Source: Saccharothrix sp. HUAS TT1
GTDB taxonomy: Bacteria; Actinomycetota; Actinomycetes; Mycobacteriales; Pseudonocardiaceae
Direction: 5' to 3'
Assembly (NCBI RefSeq): GCF_040744945.1
Contig: NZ_CP160453.1
Location: forward strand, 7,998,001-8,062,000
Length of the DNA: 64,000 nt
A program made the translations under genes and the position numbers. Of the stretch, positions 35,328 to 43,642 are shown piece by piece (position 1 is the stretch's first letter; the number at the start of each line of letters is the position of its first letter). The notes under the pieces were generated by a model that did no database searches, was not told where the DNA came from, and worked only from the letters and a program-made list of their open reading frames with translations.

Positions 35328-36089
35328 TCAGCCGCCGAGCGTCACGCCGCCGTCCACCACGAACGTCGCGCCGGTGGTGTAGCCGCCCGCCGCGGAGGCG
35401 AGGAACACGACCGCGGCGGCCAGTTCCTCGGGGTCGCCGACCCGGCCGAGCGGCAGCCGGGAGATGTGCGACTCCAGGTAGCCCTCGGGGTACTGGTCGG
35501 TCATCTCGGAGGCGAAGTAGCCGGGCGCGAGCGCGTTGACCCGGATGCCCTTGCGGCCGGTCCACTGCTGCGCCAGGTCGCGGGTCAGGCCGAGCAGGCC
35601 CGCCTTCGACGCCGAGTACGCCGCCTGCGGCAGGCCGCCGGACACCAGGCCGAGGACGCTGGAGACGTTGACGATCGACCCGCCGCCGGTCATCACGGCC
35701 GCCGCCGCCTGCGCCATCCAGTACGCGCCGTTGAGGTTGACGTCCATGACGCCGAGGAACTGCTCGGGCGCCTCCCGGGACGCGGGCACCGCCGACGCCA
35801 CACCGGCGTTGTTCACCAGCACGCGCACCGGGCCGAACTCGGCGGCGGCCCGCGCCACCTCGCGGCAGTCGTCCGGCTGCGCCACGTCGGCCCGCACGAC
35901 CAGCGCGCGCCGACCGGCGTCCTCGACCAGCCGCGCGGTGTCCTTCAGCCGGTCCACCCGCCTGGCGGCGAGCACGACGTCCGCGCCCGCCTCGGCCAGG
36001 CCCTTGGCGAACGCCACGCCGAGCCCGGAGGACGCGCCGGTGACGATCGCGACCTGCCCGTCCAACCGGAACTTGTCCAGGATTCCCAC
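35328..36089 (-). CDS. short-chain dehydrogenase/reductase in the acyl-CoA operon
   Basis: 253 residues from GTG 36089, one base after the thiolase stop. SDR with TGASSGLG, NNAG, SSVLG and YSASKAG motifs and the VVDGGVTLGG C-terminus. Third gene of the acyl-CoA dehydrogenase-thiolase-SDR operon, so a 3-hydroxyacyl-CoA dehydrogenase role is likely. Substrate range cannot be deduced. Confidence 0.87.
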   Translation of the reverse strand: MGILDKFRLDGQVAIVTGASSGLGVAFAKGLAEAGADVVLAARRVDRLKDTARLVEDAGRRALVVRADVAQPDDCREVARAAAEFGPVRVLVNNAGVASAVPASREAPEQFLGVMDVNLNGAYWMAQAAAAVMTGGGSIVNVSSVLGLVSGGLPQAAYSASKAGLLGLTRDLAQQWTGRKGIRVNALAPGYFASEMTDQYPEGYLESHISRLPLGRVGDPEELAAAVVFLASAAGGYTTGATFVVDGGVTLGG

Positions 36090-36090
36090 G

Positions 36091-37293
36091 TCAGCTCAAC
36101 CTCTCCAGGATGATCGCCATGCCCTGACCGCCGCCGACGCACATCGTCTCCAGCCCGAACTGGGCGTCGCGGGCGCGCATGCCGTTGATCAGGGTGGTCA
36201 TGATGCGCGCGCCGGTCGAGCCGAACGGGTGGCCGAGCGCGATGGCGCCGCCGTGCACGTTCAGCTTGTCCATGTCGATGCCGAGCGCGCGCTGGCTGCC
36301 CAGCACCTGCACCGCGAACGCCTCGTTGATCTCGACCAGGTCGATGTCCTCGATGCGCAGGTTCGCGTGCACGAGCGCCTGCTCGGTGGCCTCGACCGGG
36401 CCGAGGCCCATGATCTCCGGCGACAGGCCGGACACACCGGTGGACACGATGCGCGCCAACGGGGTCACGCCGAGTTCCTTGGCGCGCACGTCGCTCATCA
36501 CGATCACGGCCGCCGCGCCGTCGTTGAGGGGGCAGCAGTTGCCGGGCGTGACCGTCCCGTCGGGGCGGAACGACGGCTTGAGCGCGGACACCGCGTCGTA
36601 GGTGACGCCGCGGCGCGGGCCGTCGTCGGTGGAGACCACCGTGCCGTCCGGGAGGGTGACCGGGGTGATCTCGCGGTCGTAGAAGCCGTCCGCGATGGCC
36701 TTCTCGGCCAGGTTGTGCGAGCGGACGCCGAACTCGTCCTGGTCGCGCCTGCCGATGCCGAGCAGGGTGGCGACGTTCTCGGCGGTCTGTCCCATCGAGA
36801 TGTAGTAGTCGGGCAGCTCGCCGTCCGCGCGCGGGTCGTGCCACGGCTCGTTGGTCTCGGCGGTGCGCTGGGTGCGGGCGCGCGCCTCGTCGAACAGCGG
36901 GTTGAGGTGCGGGTCGCCGTGCCGGTAGCGGGAGACGCACTCCACGCCCGCGCTGATGAACGCGTGGCCCTCGCCCGCCTTGATCGCGTGGAACGCCATC
37001 CGCGCGGTCTGCGCCGACGAGGCGCAGAACCGGTTGACCGTGGTGCCGGGCAGGCCGTCCAGGCCGAGCTGGACGGCGATGCGGCGGGCCGCGTTCTGGC
37101 CGTGCTCGTCCTGCGGCTCGGCGCAGCCCAGGTGCAGGTCGGTGAGCTCGCCGGGGTCCAGCTCCGGCACCTTCGCCAGCGCGGCGGCGACGACCTGCGC
37201 GGCCAGGTCGTCCGGGCGCAGGTCTACCAGCGACCCCTTGCGGGCCCGGCCGATCGGGGAGCGGGAGGTGGCGACGACGACAGCCTCGGGCAT
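36091..37293 (-). CDS. thiolase (acetyl-CoA C-acyltransferase)
   Basis: 400 residues from ATG 37293 behind GGAGAAG. N-terminal nucleophile Cys in NRFCASSAQT, His in GGAIALGHPFGSTGAR and second Cys in MCVGGGQG, with NEAFAVQ between them: a complete thiolase active site. The N-terminal loop has CASS where many thiolases have CASG. It cleaves 3-ketoacyl-CoA to acetyl-CoA and a shortened acyl-CoA. Eleven bases separate it from the acyl-CoA dehydrogenase stop. Confidence 0.93.
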   Translation of the reverse strand: MPEAVVVATSRSPIGRARKGSLVDLRPDDLAAQVVAAALAKVPELDPGELTDLHLGCAEPQDEHGQNAARRIAVQLGLDGLPGTTVNRFCASSAQTARMAFHAIKAGEGHAFISAGVECVSRYRHGDPHLNPLFDEARARTQRTAETNEPWHDPRADGELPDYYISMGQTAENVATLLGIGRRDQDEFGVRSHNLAEKAIADGFYDREITPVTLPDGTVVSTDDGPRRGVTYDAVSALKPSFRPDGTVTPGNCCPLNDGAAAVIVMSDVRAKELGVTPLARIVSTGVSGLSPEIMGLGPVEATEQALVHANLRIEDIDLVEINEAFAVQVLGSQRALGIDMDKLNVHGGAIALGHPFGSTGARIMTTLINGMRARDAQFGLETMCVGGGQGMAIILERLS

Positions 37294-37304
37294 GGCGCTT
37301 CTCC

Positions 37305-38453
37305 TCACTGGAGGCCGAGATCGCGGCCGATGAGTTCCTTCATGATCTCGTTGGAGCCGGCCCAGATCCGGGTCACGCGGGCGTCCATCCAGGCGCGGGC
37401 CACCCGGTACTCGGTCATGTAGCCGTACCCGCCGTGCAGCTGCACGCACGCGTCGATGACGTCGTTCTGCACGTCCGCGCTCCAGTACTTGGCCTTCGCC
37501 GCGTCGACGGCGGTCAGCTCGCGCCGGGTGTGCGCGTCGGTGCACTGGTCCAGGAACGCCTGCGTCACGTCGACCTTGGTGACGAGCTCGGCGAGGGTGA
37601 ACTTGTTGTGCTGGAACGAGCCGATGGACTGGCCGAACGCCTTGCGCTCCTTGGTGTACCCGATCGTCTCCACCAGGATCTGCCTGGCGTGCGCCAGGTT
37701 GGAGATCGCGCCGCCGAGGCGTTCCTGCGGCAGGCGCTCCATCATGTGGATGAAGCCCTGGTCGACCTCGCCGATGACGTTCTCGGCGGGCACGCGCACG
37801 TCGTCGAAGAACAGCTCGGCGGTGTCGGACTCGGGCTGGCCGACCTTGTCCAGCTTGCGGCCGCGCTCGAAGCCCTCCATGCCGGTCTCGACCGCGAACA
37901 GCGTGATGCCCCTGGCCCTCTTCTCCGGGCTGGTGCGGGCGGCGACCACGACCATGTCGGCGGAGAAGCCGTTGGTGATGAACGTCTTCGAGCCGTTGAG
38001 GACCCAGTCGCTGCCGTCGCGCACGGCGGTGCTCTTGAGCGCGGCGAGGTCGGAGCCGCCGGAGGGCTCGGTCATGCCGATGCCGGTGGTCATCTCGCCC
38101 GAGCAGAACCGGGGCAGCCAGCGCTGCTTCTGCTCCTCGGTGCACAGGTCGACCAGGTAGGGCGCGACGACGTCGCCGTGGATGCCGAGGCACGAGGCCA
38201 TGCCCGCGCTGACCTTCGACAGCTCCTCGCCGAGCACGGCGTTGAACCGGTAGTCCCCCGCGCCGCTGCCGCCGTACTCCTCCGGGACCTCCAGGCCGAG
38301 CAGGCCCTGCTTGCCCGCTTCGAGCCACACGTCGCGGTCGATGTGGCGCTGCTCGACGAACCGCTCGTAGTTCGGCCTGAGGGTGCGGTCGCAGAACGCC
38401 AACGCGGTCTCGCGGAACGCTTCGTGGTCGGGTTCGAACAGCGTGCGGCGCAC
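37305..38453 (-). CDS. acyl-CoA dehydrogenase
   Basis: 382 residues. GTG 38453 is preferred over ATG 38468: GGAGGG lies 8 bases before the GTG, while the ATG would sit directly against the operator without a ribosome site. ACAD signatures: IGMTEPSGGSDLAAL (flavin binding), KAFGQSIGSFQ and GGYGYMTEYRVARAWMDAR. The position of the medium-chain catalytic Glu reads RIWAGSNEIMKE, so the base may be on another helix as in long-chain/isovaleryl types. Catalyses alpha,beta-dehydrogenation of an acyl-CoA with FAD. First gene of the operon, with operator copy 2 just upstream. Confidence 0.92.
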   Translation of the reverse strand: MRRTLFEPDHEAFRETALAFCDRTLRPNYERFVEQRHIDRDVWLEAGKQGLLGLEVPEEYGGSGAGDYRFNAVLGEELSKVSAGMASCLGIHGDVVAPYLVDLCTEEQKQRWLPRFCSGEMTTGIGMTEPSGGSDLAALKSTAVRDGSDWVLNGSKTFITNGFSADMVVVAARTSPEKRARGITLFAVETGMEGFERGRKLDKVGQPESDTAELFFDDVRVPAENVIGEVDQGFIHMMERLPQERLGGAISNLAHARQILVETIGYTKERKAFGQSIGSFQHNKFTLAELVTKVDVTQAFLDQCTDAHTRRELTAVDAAKAKYWSADVQNDVIDACVQLHGGYGYMTEYRVARAWMDARVTRIWAGSNEIMKELIGRDLGLQ

Positions 38454-38469
38454 TCTCAGGCCCTCCATA

Positions 38470-38485
38470 CTAAGCGGTTGCTTAG
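38470..38485. promoter_or_regulatory. 16-bp operator, copy 2 (acyl-CoA dehydrogenase/tetR divergent promoter)
   Basis: CTAAGCGGTTGCTTAG, identical to copy 1, between the acyl-CoA dehydrogenase operon and the divergent TetR gene. An extra GCTTAG half-site lies about 20 bases toward tetR. Position implies control of the dehydrogenase operon and possible autoregulation of the TetR. Confidence 0.8.
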
Positions 38486-38542
38486 GTCATCGCGTGTGCT
38501 TAGCCTGCGGTATCGTTCGGCTTCGTGTCAAGGAGGGCCCCT

Positions 38543-39163
38543 GTGACGACGGCCAGTGGTGAGTTCGCGCTCCTGGATGAGACGTGGTCCTCGGTCACAC
38601 CGCCGGCGGCCCGGCGGATGCTGATCGCCGCCGCCGCCGCGTTCTCGGTGCGCGGGTACCACGCGACGACGACCCGGGACATCGCGGCGCAGGCGGGCAT
38701 GTCGCCGGCCGCGGTCTACATCCACTACCGGTCCAAAGAGGAGCTGCTGTTCCAGATCTCGCGGATCGGGCACGCGACGTCGTTGTCGTTGCTGACCGGC
38801 GTGCCCGAGGTCGACCCGGCGGCCCGGCTGGCGGCGGCCGTGCGGGCGTTCGCGTCGTGGCACGCCGAGTACCACACGACGGCGCGGGTGGTGCAGTACG
38901 AGCTGAGCGCGTTGACGCCGGAGCACCTGGTCGAGGTGGTCGAGCTGCGGCGGCGGATCGAGGCGTCGGTGCGCGAGATGGTCGAGGCGGGCGTGGCGGC
39001 GGGGGCGTTCGACGTGCCGGAGGTGCGCGGGGCGACCCTGGCGGTGCTGTCGCTGTGCATCGACGTGGCCCGCTGGTACCAGCCCGGCGGTCGCCGCACG
39101 CCGGCGGAGATCGGCGACCTCTACGCGGACCTGGTGCTGCGCATGGTCGGCGCGACGGACTGA
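38543..39163 (+). CDS. TetR-family regulator, likely repressor of the acyl-CoA regulon
   Basis: 206 residues from GTG 38543, chosen because AAGGAGG lies 6-8 bases upstream. Helix-turn-helix: RRMLIAAAAAFSVRGY, TRDIAAQAGMSPAAVYIHYRS. The C-terminal domain is of the type binding acyl-CoA-like ligands (TetR_C_17-like by general appearance). It diverges from the acyl-CoA dehydrogenase operon with the shared operator between them, so it probably represses all three promoters that carry the site and is released by an acyl-CoA intermediate. That ligand is inferred from the target genes. Confidence 0.88.
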   Translation: MTTASGEFALLDETWSSVTPPAARRMLIAAAAAFSVRGYHATTTRDIAAQAGMSPAAVYIHYRSKEELLFQISRIGHATSLSLLTGVPEVDPAARLAAAVRAFASWHAEYHTTARVVQYELSALTPEHLVEVVELRRRIEASVREMVEAGVAAGAFDVPEVRGATLAVLSLCIDVARWYQPGGRRTPAEIGDLYADLVLRMVGATD

Positions 39164-39222
39164 CGCGACGGACGCGGCGGGCTGACGCGGCGGGCCGACG
39201 CGGCGGACCGGCCGGGCAGAGG

Positions 39223-39252
39223 AGCAGGGGCCCCACGACGGGGACCCCTGCT
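39223..39252. terminator. bidirectional terminator between tetR and the GlsB-like gene
   Basis: Stem AGCAGGGG / CCCCTGCT extended inward by CCC/GGG, between convergent genes. Confidence 0.7.
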
Positions 39253-39273
39253 CGGTCGGGCGGGCCGGCCGGG

Positions 39274-39546
39274 CTACCGGACGGACTTCTTGCCGTAGAA
39301 CCCGGCCACCAGGCTCACGCCGATGGCCGCGATCACGACCTGGATAATGATCTCGATCCAGTCGATCCTCGGCGTGTCCTCCACGCCCAGGGCGCGGGCG
39401 ATGAACGTGCCCAGGAACGCCGCCACGACGCCGACGATGATCGTCAGCCAGATGGGGATGGCCTGCTTGCCGGGTGCGACGAGCTTGCCGAGCAGTCCGA
39501 TGATGAGACCCACGATCAGAGCGCTGATCACACCGCCGATGCCCAC
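39274..39546 (-). CDS. GlsB/YeaQ/YmgE family membrane protein
   Basis: 90 residues from GTG 39546 with GGAGG 5 bases upstream. Three hydrophobic segments rich in Gly, Ile and Val (SALIVGLIIGLLGKLV, IPIWLTIIVGVVAAFLG, IIIQVVIAAIGVSLVAG) separated by short loops, the pattern of transglycosylase-associated/GlsB stress proteins. The function of this family is unsettled; members are often induced by envelope or osmotic stress. Stands alone. Confidence 0.85.
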   Translation of the reverse strand: MGIGGVISALIVGLIIGLLGKLVAPGKQAIPIWLTIIVGVVAAFLGTFIARALGVEDTPRIDWIEIIIQVVIAAIGVSLVAGFYGKKSVR

Positions 39547-39685
39547 GATGCCTCCTGCGGGGTAGTCGCTTCGAAGAAGTCCCCGATCGGTCGAGGGCCT
39601 CACGCGCCATCATCCCACCGAACACGCCGTCCGCAGCCCCGAAAAGGGTGGCGTCGACGGGGATTCCCCCGGCGCGGTGACGGGG

Positions 39686-40495
39686 TCAGAAGGCGCCGCG
39701 GAGGCCGTGACCACCACCGGACCGCCTGCCCGCCACCTGGTCCGTCCACTGGTGCAGCAGCGCCGCCCAGTCCGTGCGGATCACCTCATCGTGGGACATG
39801 GCGAAGTGCCCGAACGAGTCGCCGCCCTGGCGGAACAGCCCGCCGCGGCGGTCCGCCTCCAGCACCACGTACAGGTGGTTCCGGTCGGTCACGAAGGTCA
39901 GCTCCAGCTGGCTGATCCTGGCCAGGAACTGGCCCGGCGGCAGGAACTCGATCTCCTGGTAGAACGGCAGCTGCTGCGGCACGCCGTGGATGCGCCCGGA
40001 CTCGTTGTCGGCGCGCTGGAACCGGAACCCGAGGGCGCCGAACGCGTTCAGCACGTGCTCCTGGGAGTGGAGCGGGTGCACGGCCACCGGGTCGAGGTCG
40101 CCGGGGTCGACCGCGCCGCGCACCTCCAGCTCGGTGCGCAGGCCCATCGTCATGCCGTGCAGGTGCTGCCCGTGCACGACGGTCAGCGGCGTCTCCAGCG
40201 GCACCGGGAACTGGAACGGCAGCACCAGGTTCTGGCCCGGCGCGACGGTGATCCGCTGCCCGACCACGACGCGGGCGAACTCGACGTTGCGGTTGTGCTC
40301 GTTGTCGCCGCTCTCCACCTCGACCCTGGTCACGAGCGAGAGCTTGACCTGGTCGATCTCGGCGGGGTGGTCGCCGCCCGCGATGCGCACCTCACCGGTC
40401 AGCAGCTCGCCCGGCCGGGTGTTGGGGTTGGCCAGCACCGTGTCCACCGAGGGACCGCCGACTCCGAACGCGCGCAACATCCTCTTGAAAACCAC
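39686..40495 (-). CDS. Spo0M-like sporulation-control protein
   Basis: 269 residues from GTG 40495, with GGAGG 8 bases upstream. The N-terminal part has the arrestin-like Spo0M pattern: FKRMLRAFGVGGPSVDTVL, RPGELLTGEVRI, then PFQFPVPLETPLTV and the HPLHSQEHVLNAFGALGFRF segment. The C-terminal tail is Gly-rich. Spo0M affects sporulation initiation in Bacillus; in actinobacteria the homologues are uncharacterised. It diverges from the acyl-CoA carboxylase with about 155 bases between. Confidence 0.88.
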   Translation of the reverse strand: MVFKRMLRAFGVGGPSVDTVLANPNTRPGELLTGEVRIAGGDHPAEIDQVKLSLVTRVEVESGDNEHNRNVEFARVVVGQRITVAPGQNLVLPFQFPVPLETPLTVVHGQHLHGMTMGLRTELEVRGAVDPGDLDPVAVHPLHSQEHVLNAFGALGFRFQRADNESGRIHGVPQQLPFYQEIEFLPPGQFLARISQLELTFVTDRNHLYVVLEADRRGGLFRQGGDSFGHFAMSHDEVIRTDWAALLHQWTDQVAGRRSGGGHGLRGAF

Positions 40496-40627
40496 GGTGG
40501 GTGCCTCCTGCACTGCTCTGGGTCACGCCCTTGAGCTGGGGTTTCTCCAAGGACGCCTTGCCTGGTCCATCGGTTCCCTCTGGACGAACGCCAATCACAG
40601 GTGCCAGTATGCGACCGCGGTCACATA

Positions 40628-40643
40628 CTAAGCGGTCGCTCAG
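40628..40643. promoter_or_regulatory. 16-bp operator, copy 3 (acyl-CoA carboxylase promoter)
   Basis: CTAAGCGGTCGCTCAG differs from copies 1 and 2 at two positions (C for T at positions 10 and 14) and keeps the CTAAGCG half. It overlaps the carboxylase ribosome site (AGGAGG at 40642-40647), so bound repressor would block initiation directly. Confidence 0.65.
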
Positions 40644-40652
40644 GAGGTTGAA

Positions 40653-43631
40653 GTGCCCACGCTGCTCGTCGCCAACCGGGGGGAGATCGCCGTCCGGGTG
40701 CTGCGCGCCGCCGCCGACCTCGGCTGGCGGACCGTCGCCCTGGTGACCGACTCCGACGACGCGCACGGTCGGTTCGCCGACCGCGCGGTCCGACTGCAAG
40801 GCTCCTACCTGGACGTGGACGCCGTGCTCGCCGCCGCCGACGGCTGCGACCTGGTGCACCCCGGCTACGGGTTCCTGGCCGAGAACGCCGGTTTCGCCCG
40901 CCGCTGCGCCGAGGCCGGGCTGAGGTTCGTCGGCCCACCGCCCGAGGTGCTGGAACTGCTCGGCGACAAGGGCCGGGCGCGGGCGCTGGCCGTTGAGGTG
41001 GGCGTGCCGGTGCTCGCGGGCGCCGAGGACGGCTTCGAGGACTTCTTCCGCGCGCACGGCGCGGTGGTGGTGAAGGCCGTCGCCGGCGGTGGCGGCAAGG
41101 GCGTGCGGGTGGTGCGGCGGCTCGCCGACCTCGCCGCCGCCGTGCAGCGGTGCCGGGCCGAGGCGCTGGCCGCGTTCGGCGACGACGCCGTGTTCGTCGA
41201 GGAACTGCTCGAACCGGCCCGGCACGTCGAGGTGCAGCTGGTCGGCGCCACCGTTCTGGGCGACCGGGACTGCTCGTTGCAGTCGCGGCACCAGAAGCTG
41301 GTCGAGATCGCGCCCGCGCCCGACCTCTCCCCCGCGCTGCGGTCCGCGCTGCACGGGGCGGCGACGACGATCGCGCGGGCCGTCCGGTACACCGGGCTGG
41401 GCACGGTGGAGTTCCTGGTCGCGCCGGACGGCCGGTTCGCTTTCCTGGAGGCCAACCCGCGGTTGCAGGTCGAGCACACGGTGACCGAGCAGGTCACCGG
41501 GCTGGACCTGGTGCGGGCGCAACTGCTGCTGGCCACCGAGGTCGAGCCGGACCTGGCCCACACGCCGCGTGGCGCGGCGCTGCAACTGCGGGTGAACCTG
41601 ACGTCGACCGGGCGGCTGTCGGCGTTCACGCCGCCGACCGGTCCCGGCGTCCGGGTCGACACGCACGCGTCCGCCGGCTACCGCGCCGGGCTGGACTTCG
41701 ACCCGCTGCTGGCGAAGGTCGTGGTGCACGCCGACGACCTGGACACCGCGCTGCGCCGCGCCCGCCGTGCGCTGGACGAGTTCACAGTGGACGGTGCGAG
41801 GACGAACATCGGTTTCCTCCGGGGGCTTCTGGAGCACCCGGACGTCCTCAAAGCGCACACGGGCCTGGTGGATTCACTGCCCCGTGAGGACACCGGAGCG
41901 CGCGCTCCCGTGCAGGGGACGGTCGTCGCGATCGAGTCCGGCACGGTCGTCGTGGAAGCGATGAAGATGCAGCACGTCGTGCCGGTCGGCGACGCGCGGG
42001 TGCTGGTCGAGGTCGGCGACACGGTCGCGGAAGGCGCGCTGCTGGCCGAGGGCGTGGACGTGGAGGTCGAGGAGAAGGCCGTCGAGGTCGACCTGGACGA
42101 CGTGCGGCCGGACCTGGCGGAAGCGCTGGCGCGGCACGACTTCTCCCGGCCCGGGGCGGAGGCGAAGCGGCACGCGGCCGGTCGGCGCACGGTCCGGGAG
42201 AACATCGACGACCTGTGCTCGGACTTCGTGGAGTACGGCGGGCTGGCCATCGCCGCGCAACGCCGCCGGCGGTCGCTGGACGAGCTGGTCGAGCGCACGC
42301 CCGCGGACGGGCTGGTGGCGGGCGTCGGCACGGTGAACGGCGGCCAGGTCGTCGCGATGTCCTACGACTACACGGTCCTGGCGGGCACGCAGGGGCTGCG
42401 CAACCACGCCAAGAAGGACCGGATGTTCGCGCTGGCCGAGCAGCGGCGGCTGCCCGTGGTGCTGTTCGCGGAGGGCGGCGGCGGGCGACCTGGCGACACC
42501 GACCACGCCGGCGTCAGCGGGCTGGACTGCATGGCGTTCCACCTGTTCGCCAAGCTGTCCGGGCTGGTGCCGCTGGTCGGCATCGCGTCCGGCCGCTGCT
42601 TCGCGGGCAACGCGGTGCTGCTGGGCACGTGCGACGTGGTGATCGCGACCCGGGACGCGACCATCGGCATGGGCGGCCCGGCGATGATCGAGGGCGGCGG
42701 GCTCGGCGTGTTCCGGCCCGAGGAGGTCGGGCCGGTCGACGTGCAGGAGCCCAACGGCGTCATCGACGTGCTGGTGTCCGACGAGGCCGAGGCCGTCGCG
42801 GTGGCCAGGAAGTACCTGTCCTACTTCCAGGGGGGCGCCGAGGGGGCGGGCGCCGAGGGCTGGGAGTGCGCCGACCAGCGGCTGCTGCGGCACCTCGTGC
42901 CCGAGGACCGGGTGCGCGCCTACGACGTGCGGACCGTGGTGGAGACCGTCGCCGACACCGGGTCGGTGCTGGAGCTGCGGCCGGCGTTCGGGCGCGGGAT
43001 CGTCACCGCGCTGGTCCGGGTCGAGGGCAGGCCGCTGGGGCTGATCGCGAACGACCCCGGTCACCTCGGCGGCGCGATCGACGCCGACTCGGCGGACAAG
43101 GCGGCGCGGTTCCTCCAGCTGTGCGACGCGTTCGACCTGCCGGTGGTGTCGCTGTGCGACACGCCGGGGTTCATGGTCGGGCCGGACGCCGAGCGCACCG
43201 CGACCGTGCGGCACCTGACCCGGATGCTCGTGGCCGGCGCGAACCTCGACGTGCCGTTCGGGTTCGTGGCGCTGCGCAAGGCGTACGGGCTGGGCGCGCA
43301 GGCGATGGCGGCGGGCAGCCTGAAGGTGCCGCTGTTCGCCGTGTCCTGGCCGAGCGGCGAGTTCGGCCCGATGGGGCTGGAGGGCGCGGTGCGGCTGGGC
43401 TACCGGCGCGAGCTGGACGCCGTCGAGGACCCCGTGCAGCGCAAGGAGGTGTTCGAGGCGATGGTCGCCGCCGCCCACGAGCACGGCAAGGCGCTCAACG
43501 TGGCGTCCGCCTTCGAGATCGACGACGTGGTCGACCCGGCCGACACCCGGCGCTGGATCGCCACCCTGCTCACCGGTCCGGGCGCGCCGGCCCGGGTCGG
43601 CAAGAAACGTCCGTACGTGGACACCTGGTGA
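40653..43631 (+). CDS. single-chain acyl-CoA carboxylase (biotin carboxylase, biotin carrier and carboxyltransferase fused)
   Basis: 992 residues from GTG 40653. Residues 1-400: biotin carboxylase/ATP-grasp with KAVAGGGGKGVRVV, EANPRLQVEHTVTE. Residues about 405-470: biotin carrier with VEAMKMQ (biotinylated Lys438). Residues about 490-990: both halves of a carboxyltransferase (GLRNHAKKDRMFALAE, LDCMAFHLFAKLSG, CDTPGFMVGPDAE, SWPSGEFGPMGLEGAV). Normal actinobacterial enzymes split these over separate alpha and beta chains; single-chain forms are known as long-chain acyl-CoA carboxylases in mycobacteria. A shorter BT-like linker than in the alpha subunits seems present. Probable reaction: ATP- and bicarbonate-dependent carboxylation of an acyl-CoA. 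Operator copy 3 links it to the acyl-CoA regulon. Confidence 0.9.
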   Translation: MPTLLVANRGEIAVRVLRAAADLGWRTVALVTDSDDAHGRFADRAVRLQGSYLDVDAVLAAADGCDLVHPGYGFLAENAGFARRCAEAGLRFVGPPPEVLELLGDKGRARALAVEVGVPVLAGAEDGFEDFFRAHGAVVVKAVAGGGGKGVRVVRRLADLAAAVQRCRAEALAAFGDDAVFVEELLEPARHVEVQLVGATVLGDRDCSLQSRHQKLVEIAPAPDLSPALRSALHGAATTIARAVRYTGLGTVEFLVAPDGRFAFLEANPRLQVEHTVTEQVTGLDLVRAQLLLATEVEPDLAHTPRGAALQLRVNLTSTGRLSAFTPPTGPGVRVDTHASAGYRAGLDFDPLLAKVVVHADDLDTALRRARRALDEFTVDGARTNIGFLRGLLEHPDVLKAHTGLVDSLPREDTGARAPVQGTVVAIESGTVVVEAMKMQHVVPVGDARVLVEVGDTVAEGALLAEGVDVEVEEKAVEVDLDDVRPDLAEALARHDFSRPGAEAKRHAAGRRTVRENIDDLCSDFVEYGGLAIAAQRRRRSLDELVERTPADGLVAGVGTVNGGQVVAMSYDYTVLAGTQGLRNHAKKDRMFALAEQRRLPVVLFAEGGGGRPGDTDHAGVSGLDCMAFHLFAKLSGLVPLVGIASGRCFAGNAVLLGTCDVVIATRDATIGMGGPAMIEGGGLGVFRPEEVGPVDVQEPNGVIDVLVSDEAEAVAVARKYLSYFQGGAEGAGAEGWECADQRLLRHLVPEDRVRAYDVRTVVETVADTGSVLELRPAFGRGIVTALVRVEGRPLGLIANDPGHLGGAIDADSADKAARFLQLCDAFDLPVVSLCDTPGFMVGPDAERTATVRHLTRMLVAGANLDVPFGFVALRKAYGLGAQAMAAGSLKVPLFAVSWPSGEFGPMGLEGAVRLGYRRELDAVEDPVQRKEVFEAMVAAAHEHGKALNVASAFEIDDVVDPADTRRWIATLLTGPGAPARVGKKRPYVDTW

Positions 43632-43642
43632 AAGGGAACAGC

